From JBFHIJ01 sp963678775 (GTDB lineage: Bacteria > Bacteroidota > Ignavibacteria > Kapaibacteriales > UBA2268): a stretch of DNA of 64,000 nucleotides. The position numbers and the translations under genes are program-made. Where the stretch lies: assembly GCA_963678775.2 (NCBI GenBank), contig CAXXGR010000010.1, positions 310,001-374,000 on the forward strand, in the 5' to 3' direction. Positions 35,046-44,268 of the stretch are shown piece by piece. The stretch's first letter is position 1; the number at the start of each line of letters is the position of its first letter. The notes under the pieces were generated by a model. It worked only from the letters and a program-made list of their open reading frames with translations, had not been told where the DNA came from and did not search any database.

Positions 35046-35648
35046 TTGAATTTTCTAATAAATTGGCTTAGAAAAGCTAAAGAATGGACTGAAAGTTTTG
35101 CAGAAAAAAAATATGCAATGTTAGCTATATTTTTATTGGCATTTGCAGAGTCTTCTTTCTTCCTAATTCCTCCTGATGTACTTCTAATCGCAATAGCTGT
35201 TGCAATGCCAAAGAAATCGTATAAGGCAGCTTTATGGTGTACATTAGGTTCTGTGATTGGTGGTGTCTTCGGTTACTATATAGGTTATGCCCTAATGGAC
35301 TCAATAGGTATGCCTATAGTCAATTTTTATCATGCGCAAGAGCAATGGGCACTATTGCAATCAAAATTCCAAGGAGACGTTGGTATTGGCTTTTTAGCAG
35401 CCGCCGCGTTTTCTCCAATACCATACAAAATTGCAACAATTTCAGCTGGTGCTACGCACATGGATTTAGCCTATTTTATAGGTGTCTCTTCATTAGGTAG
35501 AGCAGCCAGATTTTTTATTGTAGCTTCTTTGTTTTGGTTTGCAGGACCAAAAATAAAAGACTTCATCGAAAAATACTTTGATAAACTGTCATTGGCTTTT
35601 GTAGTATTGTTAGTGTTAGGCTTTGTTGTGGTAAAGGTTATTTTATAG
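35046..35648 (+). CDS. YqaA/DedA-like VTT-domain membrane protein
   Basis: A 200-residue inner-membrane protein of the SNARE-associated/VTT superfamily. After a short amphipathic N-terminus come ESSFFLIPPDVLLIAIAVA, GSVIGGVFGYYIGY and AFSPIPYKIATISAGAT, the re-entrant loop pattern of YqaA proteins, then two further membrane segments. DedA relatives help flip polyprenyl phosphate or phospholipids. That would fit the polysaccharide genes around it, but the job is inference. Start is TTG at 35046; GCAGAGGAC lies 6 bases before it. Confidence 0.88.
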   Translation: MNFLINWLRKAKEWTESFAEKKYAMLAIFLLAFAESSFFLIPPDVLLIAIAVAMPKKSYKAALWCTLGSVIGGVFGYYIGYALMDSIGMPIVNFYHAQEQWALLQSKFQGDVGIGFLAAAAFSPIPYKIATISAGATHMDLAYFIGVSSLGRAARFFIVASLFWFAGPKIKDFIEKYFDKLSLAFVVLLVLGFVVVKVIL

Positions 35649-35650
35649 AA

Positions 35651-36802
35651 GTGAAAAATATATTATATATATGGGATAAGGCCTATCCATGGGACGTAAG
35701 GGCTGAGAAAGTTTGTAATAGCTTAGTTGAAAGTGGGCACAGTGTTCACTTTCTTTCAAGATGGAAGAAAGGGTATGAAAAGCAGGAAGTAGTTAATGGA
35801 GTTAATGTCTATAGAGTTGGTTATAATAAACATCCTTTATTAAGCCTTCCGCTAATATATAATCCAATATGGACAAATGCTATAAATGAGGCAGTTGAAC
35901 GAATAAATCCTGACTTAATAATAGTTCGGGAAATAATACTAGGAGTCCAAGCTGGCAAAGCAGCTAAGAAGTATAACATTCCTATAATTATGGATATGGC
36001 AGAAAATTATCCCGCTGCTATGCGTGATTGGAAAGAGTATAACTCAAATCCTATATTAAAATATCTAGTGCATAATTATAAACTGCCTGATAGAATAGAA
36101 AAGCAGAGTTTAGCATACTTAGATGGTGTAATTACTGTATGTGATGAGCAAATAGAAAGATTAAACTCTGTGTATAACTATAATTCTTCTCAATGTATAG
36201 TTGTGCATAACACTCCACTGAAAGATTGGCATAACCCAACAAATTTATCAAATACAGAAAATATTATATTTTTGCATCATGGACATTTGACTTCTGAAAA
36301 AGATGTTTCCAAGTTTCTTAAAGGATTTCTTTTGGCTTGTGATTATAATGATTCTCTGAGATTTGTATTGGCAGGAGGGGGACATTGCTTGCCTGATTTG
36401 AAAGAGATAGCAGAGAATTCTGTCCATAGTAATAAGGTGACATTTTTTGGTAGATATCAACACGAAGAACTTGCAGAAATAATCTCTAAATCTACAATTG
36501 GAGTTATCCCTTATCAAATAAGTGATTTTAATCAATATACTATCCATAATAAAATATTTGACTATTTCGCATCGAAAAGACCAATCATTGTATCTGAAAA
36601 TAGACCATTAAAGAGAATAATTGAAGAAACAGGTGCCGGGTGGGTTGTAAATTGTGAAAATGTAAATAATATTAAAGAAAATATTTTGCAAATTACTAAA
36701 TCTAATTTTGAAGAAAAGTCGAAGTTAGCCGTAGATGCATCTCAGAAATATATCTGGGAAAATGATTTCAAAAAACTACTGGAGTTTTTAAACCGATTTT
36801 AA
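35651..36802 (+). CDS. Glycosyltransferase family 4-like protein
   Basis: A 383-residue GT-B transferase. The acceptor domain opens VKNILYIWDKAYPWDVRAEKVCNSL (M1 from GTG) and has SGHSVHFLSR. The donor domain holds HHGHLTSEKDVSKFL, VLAGGGHCLPDL, GRYQHEELAEIISK and NKIFDYFASKRPIIVSE; the E-x7-E pair is not complete. GTG start at 35651, two bases after the previous stop. Last gene of the rightward run, and its end overlaps the end of the convergent sensor kinase by 4 bases. Sugar specificity unknown. Confidence 0.88.
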   Translation: MKNILYIWDKAYPWDVRAEKVCNSLVESGHSVHFLSRWKKGYEKQEVVNGVNVYRVGYNKHPLLSLPLIYNPIWTNAINEAVERINPDLIIVREIILGVQAGKAAKKYNIPIIMDMAENYPAAMRDWKEYNSNPILKYLVHNYKLPDRIEKQSLAYLDGVITVCDEQIERLNSVYNYNSSQCIVVHNTPLKDWHNPTNLSNTENIIFLHHGHLTSEKDVSKFLKGFLLACDYNDSLRFVLAGGGHCLPDLKEIAENSVHSNKVTFFGRYQHEELAEIISKSTIGVIPYQISDFNQYTIHNKIFDYFASKRPIIVSENRPLKRIIEETGAGWVVNCENVNNIKENILQITKSNFEEKSKLAVDASQKYIWENDFKKLLEFLNRF

Positions 36803-39612
36803 GTCAAATGAGCGTTGGGCAATGTAAATTTAAAACTACTGCCTTCTTCAGATTTGCTTTCTACCCAGATTGTACCATCATTTTTTTCTACAAATTCTTT
36901 GCACAGTATCAGGCCTAAACCTGTACCTTCTTCTTTTTGAACTCCAATTGTGGTATGATGCACATCAATTCTGAATAGTTTTTGTATATCTTCTTTGGAA
37001 ATACCAATACCATTATCCTTAACTTCTATTGTAGTAATATTGTCTTTTTCAAAAGAATTAATTTCTATTCTGCCTTCTTCTTGAGTAAATTTAAGTGCAT
37101 TTGAAACAAGATTTCTAATGACTGTTTCAATCATATTAGCATCGCAGTAGCATACAAGATCTTCGTCAATGTTGTTAACCAATTCAATTTGTTTCTTCAT
37201 GACTTTAGTGCTTAATAGCTTAGAAACTTTGCCCACAATGTAATGCATATCGTTATAGTCAGGATTGAAGTTAATAGTACCACTCTGACTTCTTGACCAT
37301 TGCAGCAAATTCTGCAAAAGCTCAGTTACATGAGAAATGCTACTATGTATGTGTTTAATATTATTATCTAAATTTTGAGTTTCACCTCGTTGATTATTTT
37401 TAATAATCATGTGAGTAGCCAGAAGTATTTCTTGCAAAGGGTTTTTTAAGTCATGAGCAATAATGGAGAAAAACTTATCTTTAGAAGCGTTGGCATCTTT
37501 TAATTTATGCTCTGATTCTTTTAATTTTTGTTCGGCATGTCTTATATCTGTAATATCGTTTAATACACCAATTATGCCTCCAACAGTCGAATCATTGTTG
37601 TAAAAGGTAGCTTTGTTAACGATGCAAATGCGTTCGAAATTCTGTAAATTCATTACTGATTCTATAGATCTAATTCCGGGATTCTTTTGGAGCTCCATAT
37701 CTAATTTTTCAAACATATCTGCTTCTTCTTGAGGAAGTAAATCATGAACAGATTTACCAATTATATCTTCTTTATTTAGATTAAAGAATTTTTGATAATG
37801 TTTATTACAACCTAAATATATACCATTTGTGTCTTTATAATAAAGAGGATTAGGAATATCCTCAACTAAAGTTTCTAAAAATTTATTTTTATTCTGTATA
37901 TCCTCTTGGTGTGTTTTTCTTTGCGTAATATTGGTAATTACAGCTATCACAGCTTCAGGTTTATCATTGTTGTCTTTTAGTACTGACGCAGAAACATCTC
38001 CCCAAAACAATTCACCACGTTTATTGAGATATCTGTTTTCATAGTGGTAATCGTTTTGTTTTCCTTCTACCAGACTTTTAAAGAGGTAATCAGTTTTAAA
38101 CAAGTCTTCTGAATTTACTAGGTTTTTATAATGTAGTTGGTTTATCTCTTGCTCTGAGTAACCAAACATTTGACTCCATGTTGTATTTATATATTTGATA
38201 TTCCCATTTGTATCGAAAATGCAAATAGCAACAATGGCATTATTCAAGATTGCAGTCAACTTGTTTTTATTTGAAGTAAGTTCATTGTTTATAGCTTCTA
38301 GTTCAGATTTTTGTGTGGATATCTCTTTATTTTTAATCTCCATTAGGTTGTTTTCATGCTGATTTCTTTGGTATCTTCTAAATAGTAAAAAAGCAACCAG
38401 CATACTAAGAATAGCTATAACAATAAGAAACGTTTCAACCTTTTTCTGAGTAGATTCTTCACTTTTGTTTAGCACGAGAGTTTTTTCAGTATTATGTAAC
38501 TCAGTTAATAAATTCAACTTCTTTATAGATTCTATTTGTTTTGCTTTATTAATAGAATCTTTTAGATTACATTTATTCAGTAGTATAGCATCAGCCTCAG
38601 CAAACTTATTTTGAGATTTGAAAAGTAGATAATTAGTCTCTAAAAACAATAGTCTCATATCAGTTTCGATACTTGTGTTGGTAAATGTTTTTGCAAGATT
38701 AAAGTAGTATTCTGCAGAATCTTGCATTTGTTTATGAGTGAAAATGTTACACAATTTTAGAGTAGTATTTATTTTCAAATGATTATCTTCAGAATTTAGT
38801 ATTTCCGGGATGCAGTCAGTAAGTGATTTTAAGGCTAAATCATATTTATTTTGCTTTACATATGAGTCTGCAACATTAAACTTAGTTCTTGCGATAAGAC
38901 TATTCATATTTAGAGATTTTAAAAGGCTTAGTGAATTATCAAAATTGGTTCTTGCAGAATCATAGTCCTGCATCTCAGCATAAATTAAAGCTTTATTATT
39001 TGCAGAAAAAGCTAGATATTTCAAATTATTTAACTCTTCTGCCAAATTATATGCAAGGTTGATGTAATCAATAGCTTTATTATACTGTTGAGTATTCCAA
39101 AATATCTTAGAAATAGTGAAGCAAAATTTTAATTCTAATTCTTTGTTATTGAGGTGTTTTGCAGTCTCTAACCCTTTAAAAGCATACTTAAAGCCGTTGT
39201 CATAAGATTCTAAATCAATAAAAAGATTACTTATATGGTATTCAGTAATTGTCTCTTTTTCTATCATATTGTTTTCGTTAAAAATATCATAAGCTTTTTT
39301 AAGACTAGTAAATGCCGGTAAATAATTGCCTACTTTTTTTTGAAATATTGCATACTCTAAGTCTAAAATAGCACGATATTTCGGATTTTTGGCTTTACTT
39401 ATTTCGTTAATTGCTTCTTTGTATATGATATATGCTTCTTCAGAGTTTGAAGGTGATATGATTTTAAATAACTCGATATATATATCAAGTTTATCTTCAA
39501 AAGTGTTAGAATTGTGAAGATTATCATACAAGCTATCAATCTTGGTATTTGCAAAACTAATGCTTATATTGGATATCAATAAGGAAACTAAACAAGTAAT
39601 TATGTATTTCAT
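36799..39612 (-). CDS. TPR-PAS-PAS sensor histidine kinase
   Basis: A 937-residue membrane sensor. Signal peptide 1-21, then an extracytoplasmic TPR array (about 25-385), a membrane helix (394-412), a coiled coil (415-450), PAS domain 1 (about 452-565), PAS domain 2 (about 575-695), HisKA with phospho-accepting H720 (FFSIIAHDLKNPLQ) and HATPase (about 815-935) with N-box NLVSNALKF, DNGIGISKED and GTGLGL. This is the layout of TPR-type kinases common in Bacteroidota. No cognate response regulator is adjacent. The C-terminal half is similar to the kinase at 43146. Confidence 0.95.
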   Translation of the reverse strand: MKYIITCLVSLLISNISISFANTKIDSLYDNLHNSNTFEDKLDIYIELFKIISPSNSEEAYIIYKEAINEISKAKNPKYRAILDLEYAIFQKKVGNYLPAFTSLKKAYDIFNENNMIEKETITEYHISNLFIDLESYDNGFKYAFKGLETAKHLNNKELELKFCFTISKIFWNTQQYNKAIDYINLAYNLAEELNNLKYLAFSANNKALIYAEMQDYDSARTNFDNSLSLLKSLNMNSLIARTKFNVADSYVKQNKYDLALKSLTDCIPEILNSEDNHLKINTTLKLCNIFTHKQMQDSAEYYFNLAKTFTNTSIETDMRLLFLETNYLLFKSQNKFAEADAILLNKCNLKDSINKAKQIESIKKLNLLTELHNTEKTLVLNKSEESTQKKVETFLIVIAILSMLVAFLLFRRYQRNQHENNLMEIKNKEISTQKSELEAINNELTSNKNKLTAILNNAIVAICIFDTNGNIKYINTTWSQMFGYSEQEINQLHYKNLVNSEDLFKTDYLFKSLVEGKQNDYHYENRYLNKRGELFWGDVSASVLKDNNDKPEAVIAVITNITQRKTHQEDIQNKNKFLETLVEDIPNPLYYKDTNGIYLGCNKHYQKFFNLNKEDIIGKSVHDLLPQEEADMFEKLDMELQKNPGIRSIESVMNLQNFERICIVNKATFYNNDSTVGGIIGVLNDITDIRHAEQKLKESEHKLKDANASKDKFFSIIAHDLKNPLQEILLATHMIIKNNQRGETQNLDNNIKHIHSSISHVTELLQNLLQWSRSQSGTINFNPDYNDMHYIVGKVSKLLSTKVMKKQIELVNNIDEDLVCYCDANMIETVIRNLVSNALKFTQEEGRIEINSFEKDNITTIEVKDNGIGISKEDIQKLFRIDVHHTTIGVQKEEGTGLGLILCKEFVEKNDGTIWVESKSEEGSSFKFTLPNAHLT

Positions 39613-39733
39613 ATTTTTTGTTTACTGTATTTTGAATTTTAAATAGAAAGATTGTAGGAACTCTGTCATATAAACTTATTTAATTATATAACATTATTTC
39701 TCCAATTATATAAACTAATAAAATCTTAACAAA

Positions 39734-40216
39734 ATGCCAAAAATCATATCTAATACTATTCAATTTCATGTGGCTAAATATGATAATGTTAATAACTTTT
39801 ATAAACATCTGTTATTAAAACGCTCACCTCGAAATAAAATCTATCCAAATGTCTGGCAAGTTATTACAGGTACTATAGAACTTGGAGAAACAGCAATAGA
39901 AACGGCTCTGCGAGAAATCACAGAAGAAACAGGTTTAGTTGTGACACAAGGATGGAATATTCCATATATTTCTCAGTATTACGATATTAATAAAGATGCA
40001 ATAGGTTTGGCGCCTTGTTTTGGTACAATTGTAAATAACAGCTTGCAAATAAAATTATCTGAAGAACACACTGAGTATAAATGGTGCACATTAGAGGAAG
40101 CTAGAAACTTACTACCTCTGCCATCGCATAAAAGTGCTTTAGATGTTTTTCACAAAGATATTTTAGAAGGGCAACTTGGTAAATTATATGAATTTGATAT
40201 AGAGAAAATAAAATGA
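39734..40216 (+). CDS. NUDIX hydrolase
   Basis: A 160-residue single-domain NUDIX protein that would hydrolyse a nucleoside diphosphate linked to another group. The Nudix box G-x5-E-x7-REUxEExGU is complete: GTIELGETAIETALREITEE then TGL (residues 52-74). The opening (HLLLKRSPRNKIYPNVWQVI) resembles dATP or dihydroneopterin-triphosphate pyrophosphatases. It overlaps the GT2 gene by 4 bases (ATGA), so it may clear or activate a sugar nucleotide used there; this is inference. It lies 121 bases from the divergent kinase. Confidence 0.93.
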   Translation: MPKIISNTIQFHVAKYDNVNNFYKHLLLKRSPRNKIYPNVWQVITGTIELGETAIETALREITEETGLVVTQGWNIPYISQYYDINKDAIGLAPCFGTIVNNSLQIKLSEEHTEYKWCTLEEARNLLPLPSHKSALDVFHKDILEGQLGKLYEFDIEKIK

Positions 40217-41070
40217 CAGATACAGTTGTTGTAGTGCTTATAACATATAATCGAATTGAACTTTTGAAAGAAGTTTTGTACGGGATTCAATCCCAGACAT
40301 ATCCTATCCAACATATAATTGTTGTAAATAATGGATCATCCGATGGAACATATGAATGGTTGCAAGAGCAATCCGGATTGACAGTAATCAATCAAGACAA
40401 TGTAGGCTCTTCAGGTGGACAGTACGCAGGCATTCAAGCTGCATCTAAAACAAATGCAAAATGGATTTGGACAATGGATGATGATGTAGTTCCTGAGCCA
40501 AAATGTTTAGAAAAACTGTTAATTCCAAAAGGTGATGATTTAGTTAGAGCTCCATTAAGATATGCTTCAGAAGGAGGAATATTTTATAATGATGTAATAA
40601 AACTCAATCTTTCTAATCCTTTTTCCAGTATTTGGGAAGGTGTTATTAGTGATGAAGATTTGCAAGATGAATATGTAGAAGCTGAGGGAATTACTTTTGA
40701 AGGGCCATTATTTCATGCATCTTATGTAGAAAAAATAGGCTTGCCCGAAAAAAAGTTTTTCATATTTGCAGATGATACTGACTATATGATTCGCTTAGTC
40801 AAAGCAGGAGCTAAATGTATTTTAGTGCGTGATGCCAAACTACAAAGGAAGCTACCTGTTCCAAAAGTAGATATTTCTTTGAACTGGAAAAGCTACTATA
40901 TGGTTAGAAATATAATTGCAATAGACAGAATGCACGGAGAGTTATTCGTAAGTCTGATAAGGCCATTTGCTTACTTAATTAGCTGGGTGAAAAAATGCAA
41001 GTCGATAGATGAGTTTAAGACTGTTTGGAAAGCATTTATAGACGGATACTTTTATAAATCTGAAAACTGA
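40213..41070 (+). CDS. Glycosyltransferase family 2, GlfT/rhamnosyltransferase-like
   Basis: A 285-residue soluble GT-A enzyme. Motifs: VVLITYNRIELLKEVLYGI, VVNNGSSDGTYEWL, NVGSSGGQYAGIQAA and WTMDDDVVPEPKCLEKLL, with the D-D-D metal site typical of galactofuranosyl- and rhamnosyl-transferases. FIFADDTDYMIRL provides the second acidic motif. No membrane segments. Translationally coupled to the NUDIX gene and followed by a hairpin shared with glmS. Substrate not determined. Confidence 0.9.
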   Translation: MTDTVVVVLITYNRIELLKEVLYGIQSQTYPIQHIIVVNNGSSDGTYEWLQEQSGLTVINQDNVGSSGGQYAGIQAASKTNAKWIWTMDDDVVPEPKCLEKLLIPKGDDLVRAPLRYASEGGIFYNDVIKLNLSNPFSSIWEGVISDEDLQDEYVEAEGITFEGPLFHASYVEKIGLPEKKFFIFADDTDYMIRLVKAGAKCILVRDAKLQRKLPVPKVDISLNWKSYYMVRNIIAIDRMHGELFVSLIRPFAYLISWVKKCKSIDEFKTVWKAFIDGYFYKSEN

Positions 41071-41078
41071 TATAATAG

Positions 41079-41111
41079 AAAGAGGACAAATCAATAGAAC
41101 TTGCCCTCTTT
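41079..41111. terminator. Bidirectional terminator between GT2 and glmS
   Basis: Inverted repeat AAAGAGGACAA (41079-41089) / TTGCCCTCTTT (41101-41111), one mismatch and an 11-base loop, between two convergent genes. The A-run and T-run allow use in both directions. Confidence 0.65.
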
Positions 41112-41118
41112 ACTGATA

Positions 41119-42951
41119 TTATTCTACAGTCACACTTTTAGCTAAATTACGAGGTTGGTCTACATTAGAGTCCAATTCAACAGCAATATAATAAGCCAGT
41201 AATTGCAATGGAATTACTGAAAGAATTGGAGTTAAAATTGGTAAAGTTTCAGGTATATAGATAACGTGATTAGCATAATTTTTGATATTTTCATCACCTT
41301 CAGTTGCTACAACAATTATTTTGCCTTCTCTAGCTTTAACAACTTCTATGTTATTGATGATTTTGTCATATATTTCATCTTGTGTAGCGATAAATACAAC
41401 CGGCATATTTTTATCTATGAGTGCAATTGGTCCGTGTTTCATTTCAGCAGCAGGGTAACCTTCTGCATGGATGTAAGAAATCTCTTTTAACTTAAGAGCC
41501 CCTTCTAAAGCCACAGGATAATTTACACCCCTGCCCAAGTATAAGAAATTTTTTGCTTTGGCATATTGCTTAGCGATTGTCTTGATTTTGTCAGCTTGAT
41601 CAAGTATATGCTGTATTTTTTCTGGCAGTTTTGTTATTTCCTCAGCTATCTTTTTACCTTCACTAAAGGATAAGTTTTTCATTCTACCTAAAAACAACCC
41701 AAATAAAGTCAATGTGGCGATTTGAGAAGTAAAAGCTTTAGTAGATGCAACACCTATCTCAGGTCCGGCATGTATATAAATCCCAGCCTCAGTTTCCCTG
41801 GCTATCTGGCTACCAACCGCATTAACTATCCCAAGAGTCAAAGCACCTTTACGTTTAGCTTCCACCACGGCTGCTAATGTATCTGCTGTTTCTCCACTTT
41901 GAGAAATTGCAAATAAAACATCATCTTCTGAGATTACAGGATTTCTGTATCTAAATTCAGATGCGTATTCCACTTCTACAGGAACTTGCGCAAGTTGCTC
42001 GATAATATATTCGGCAACTAAGCCAGCGTGCCATGAAGTGCCACAGGCTGTAATAATTATTCTTTTAGCAGATCGTATTTTTTCAACTACATGTCTAAGA
42101 CCGCCAACTTTTACATTACCTTCTTCGACAAGTAGCCTGCCTCTGAAAGCATCTTGAATAGTATGTGGTTGTTCAAATATTTCTTTAAGCATAAAGTGTG
42201 GATAGCCACTTTTTTCGATTTGAGATAAGTCTAATTCTATTTCATGGATACTATTCTTAGTCGCTTTGTTATCTATAGTTTTGGTGTTGATACCTGTGCC
42301 GTTAATGATAGCCATCTCGTTATCAGAGAGATAAATAACATTTTTAGTGTATTGAATTATGGCTGCGGCATCCGAAGCTATTATGTATTCGTCATGACCG
42401 ATACCGATTACTATTGGCGAACCTCTACGTGCAGTAATCATTTTAGAAGGACAGTCCTGGCACATTACTATAATACCAAAAGTTCCTGTAACTTCGGCAA
42501 GAGCTAATCGGACAGCTTCTTCGATATTGCCTAATTTAGAATAAAGCATTCCAATAAAGGCAGCTAAAACTTCGGAATCAGTATCAGATTTAAAAGTAAA
42601 ACCTTCAGAAACCAGTTTTTGTTTAAGTATGTTATAATTTTCAATGATGCCATTGTGCACTATTGAAATATTACCGGAATTGTCTGAGTGAGGGTGAGCA
42701 TTAATATCATTTGGGAATCCATGAGTTGCCCATCTTGTATGTGCAATGCCAATAGTAGCACTATAATCATTAGGATCAAATTCTTTTTCTAAATCTGATA
42801 CCTTGCCTTTTTTCTTTATAGTTTCAATTACATTGTTTTCAAGTAGAGCGATACCGGCAGAATCATAGCCCCTATATTCCATTCTTTTTAGACCACTAAT
42901 CAAAACGTGAGAAGCTACTCTCTTACCAATATATCCAATTATTCCACACAT
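41119..42951 (-). CDS. glmS: Glutamine--fructose-6-phosphate aminotransferase (isomerising)
   Basis: A 610-residue enzyme making glucosamine-6-phosphate, the entry to UDP-GlcNAc. The glutaminase domain begins MCGIIGYIG with Cys as residue 2 (N-terminal after Met removal) and has HTRWATHGFPNDINAHPH and VHNGIIENY. The two SIS domains hold ITACGTSWHAG, AISQSGETADTLAA and, at the C-terminus, PRNLAKSVTVE, the usual end. Length matches the family. No glmS ribozyme was recognised in the upstream gap. A TATCTTTG box lies on this strand at 42990-42983, 32 bases before the start. Confidence 0.97.
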   Translation of the reverse strand: MCGIIGYIGKRVASHVLISGLKRMEYRGYDSAGIALLENNVIETIKKKGKVSDLEKEFDPNDYSATIGIAHTRWATHGFPNDINAHPHSDNSGNISIVHNGIIENYNILKQKLVSEGFTFKSDTDSEVLAAFIGMLYSKLGNIEEAVRLALAEVTGTFGIIVMCQDCPSKMITARRGSPIVIGIGHDEYIIASDAAAIIQYTKNVIYLSDNEMAIINGTGINTKTIDNKATKNSIHEIELDLSQIEKSGYPHFMLKEIFEQPHTIQDAFRGRLLVEEGNVKVGGLRHVVEKIRSAKRIIITACGTSWHAGLVAEYIIEQLAQVPVEVEYASEFRYRNPVISEDDVLFAISQSGETADTLAAVVEAKRKGALTLGIVNAVGSQIARETEAGIYIHAGPEIGVASTKAFTSQIATLTLFGLFLGRMKNLSFSEGKKIAEEITKLPEKIQHILDQADKIKTIAKQYAKAKNFLYLGRGVNYPVALEGALKLKEISYIHAEGYPAAEMKHGPIALIDKNMPVVFIATQDEIYDKIINNIEVVKAREGKIIVVATEGDENIKNYANHVIYIPETLPILTPILSVIPLQLLAYYIAVELDSNVDQPRNLAKSVTVE

Positions 42952-43145
42952 ATTTTAGTCCCATTTATTTAACTACGAATTACAAAGATAAGAAATATTA
43001 TCTTTACAGTACAGTGCAATATACTATATATACCCCTATCGTATATAAATAGTTCGCTCTTTTGTAGTAAATTGTAGTTGTATATATCTTGAAAATTAGT
43101 TAATTTACCTAGGCTTAATAATTTAAAAAATACAAGTATTACGAT

Positions 43146-44267
43146 ATGAATAATAATAATTCTCCTTTGATATTGATTGTTGATGATGTGCCCAAAAATA
43201 TTCAAGTAGTTGGAAATATACTTAGAGAAGAAGGCTATAGAATCGCGTATGCTCTTGATGGTACTACGGCGCTTGAATTAGTTAATAATAATAATTTTGA
43301 CTTAATTCTCTTAGATGTGATGATGCCTGAAATGGATGGATTTACACTTTGTTCTAAAATCAAAGAAATTGATAGATACAAAGATATTCCAGTTATATTT
43401 CTAACCGCTAAAAACGATCACGCAAGCTTACTTAAAGGCTTTGAGATAGGAGGGGTAGACTATGTAACTAAACCTTTTAGAGCCAGAGAGCTACTAGTCA
43501 GAGTCAATACACATGTGAGAAACAAAACAGAACATCAGATGTTAGTAGAATCTGTTTCTGAGTTTCAAAATATGAGCGAAAAGAAAGATAAATTCTTTTC
43601 TATTATTGCTCATGACATGAGGAATCCGCTTGCTGCATTTAAATCTATCGCAGAGCTATTAGACAAATCATTTGATGAGATGACAAGAGAGGATATCCGT
43701 AGTTATATAGCGACTATTAGTGAAAGTGCTGATAGATTGTATGATCTATTCCAAAATCTTATGAGTTGGTCGCGCTCTAAAACTAATTCTATAGTTTATA
43801 GCCCCCAGATTATCAGTTTAGACTTTGTAATTACGAACGTAATCGATTTAATCCAAATTAATGCTGAAAAGAAAAATATAGATATTTATACTAATTATGA
43901 TCAGTTGATAGAGTTTTATGCTGATGTAAATATGCTTGCTACAGTTTTAAGGAATCTAATTAGTAATGCAATTAAATTTACAAATCCAAATGGATTAATT
44001 GAAATCGATGTAAAGAAAGAAAATGATAATTTGCACTTTATTGTAAAAGATAATGGTGTCGGTATTCCTCAGGATAAAATTACTAAACTATTTGATTATC
44101 ACGAAACTAAATCAACAGTCGGTACATCAGGTGAAAAAGGTACAGGATTAGGTCTGTTGCTGTGTGAAGAGTTTGTTTCTAAACATAATGGCAAAATATG
44201 GGCGGAAAGTCAGTTTGGGCACGGGACACAATTTCATTTTATAATACCGAAGAATGATGAGATATAA
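43146..44267 (+). CDS. Receiver-histidine kinase (REC-HisKA-HATPase)
   Basis: A 373-residue soluble signalling protein. An N-terminal receiver (8-125) has D14-D15-type acids, phospho-acceptor D57 (LLDVMMPEMDG) and Lys109 (VTKPFRARELL). A short coiled linker leads to HisKA with H156 (FFSIIAHDMRNPL) and an HATPase (about 260-372) with NLISNAIKF, DNGVGIPQDK and GTGLGLLLC. No membrane segment, so input must come from phosphotransfer to the receiver. No partner kinase or regulator is adjacent. The divergent neighbour is glmS. Confidence 0.94.
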   Translation: MNNNNSPLILIVDDVPKNIQVVGNILREEGYRIAYALDGTTALELVNNNNFDLILLDVMMPEMDGFTLCSKIKEIDRYKDIPVIFLTAKNDHASLLKGFEIGGVDYVTKPFRARELLVRVNTHVRNKTEHQMLVESVSEFQNMSEKKDKFFSIIAHDMRNPLAAFKSIAELLDKSFDEMTREDIRSYIATISESADRLYDLFQNLMSWSRSKTNSIVYSPQIISLDFVITNVIDLIQINAEKKNIDIYTNYDQLIEFYADVNMLATVLRNLISNAIKFTNPNGLIEIDVKKENDNLHFIVKDNGVGIPQDKITKLFDYHETKSTVGTSGEKGTGLGLLLCEEFVSKHNGKIWAESQFGHGTQFHFIIPKNDEI

Positions 44268-44268
44268 T

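Noticed and set aside
42952..43145. Possible glmS ribozyme upstream of glmS
   Set aside because: No conserved ribozyme core was recognised; the gap holds only A/T-rich sequence and a -7-like box.
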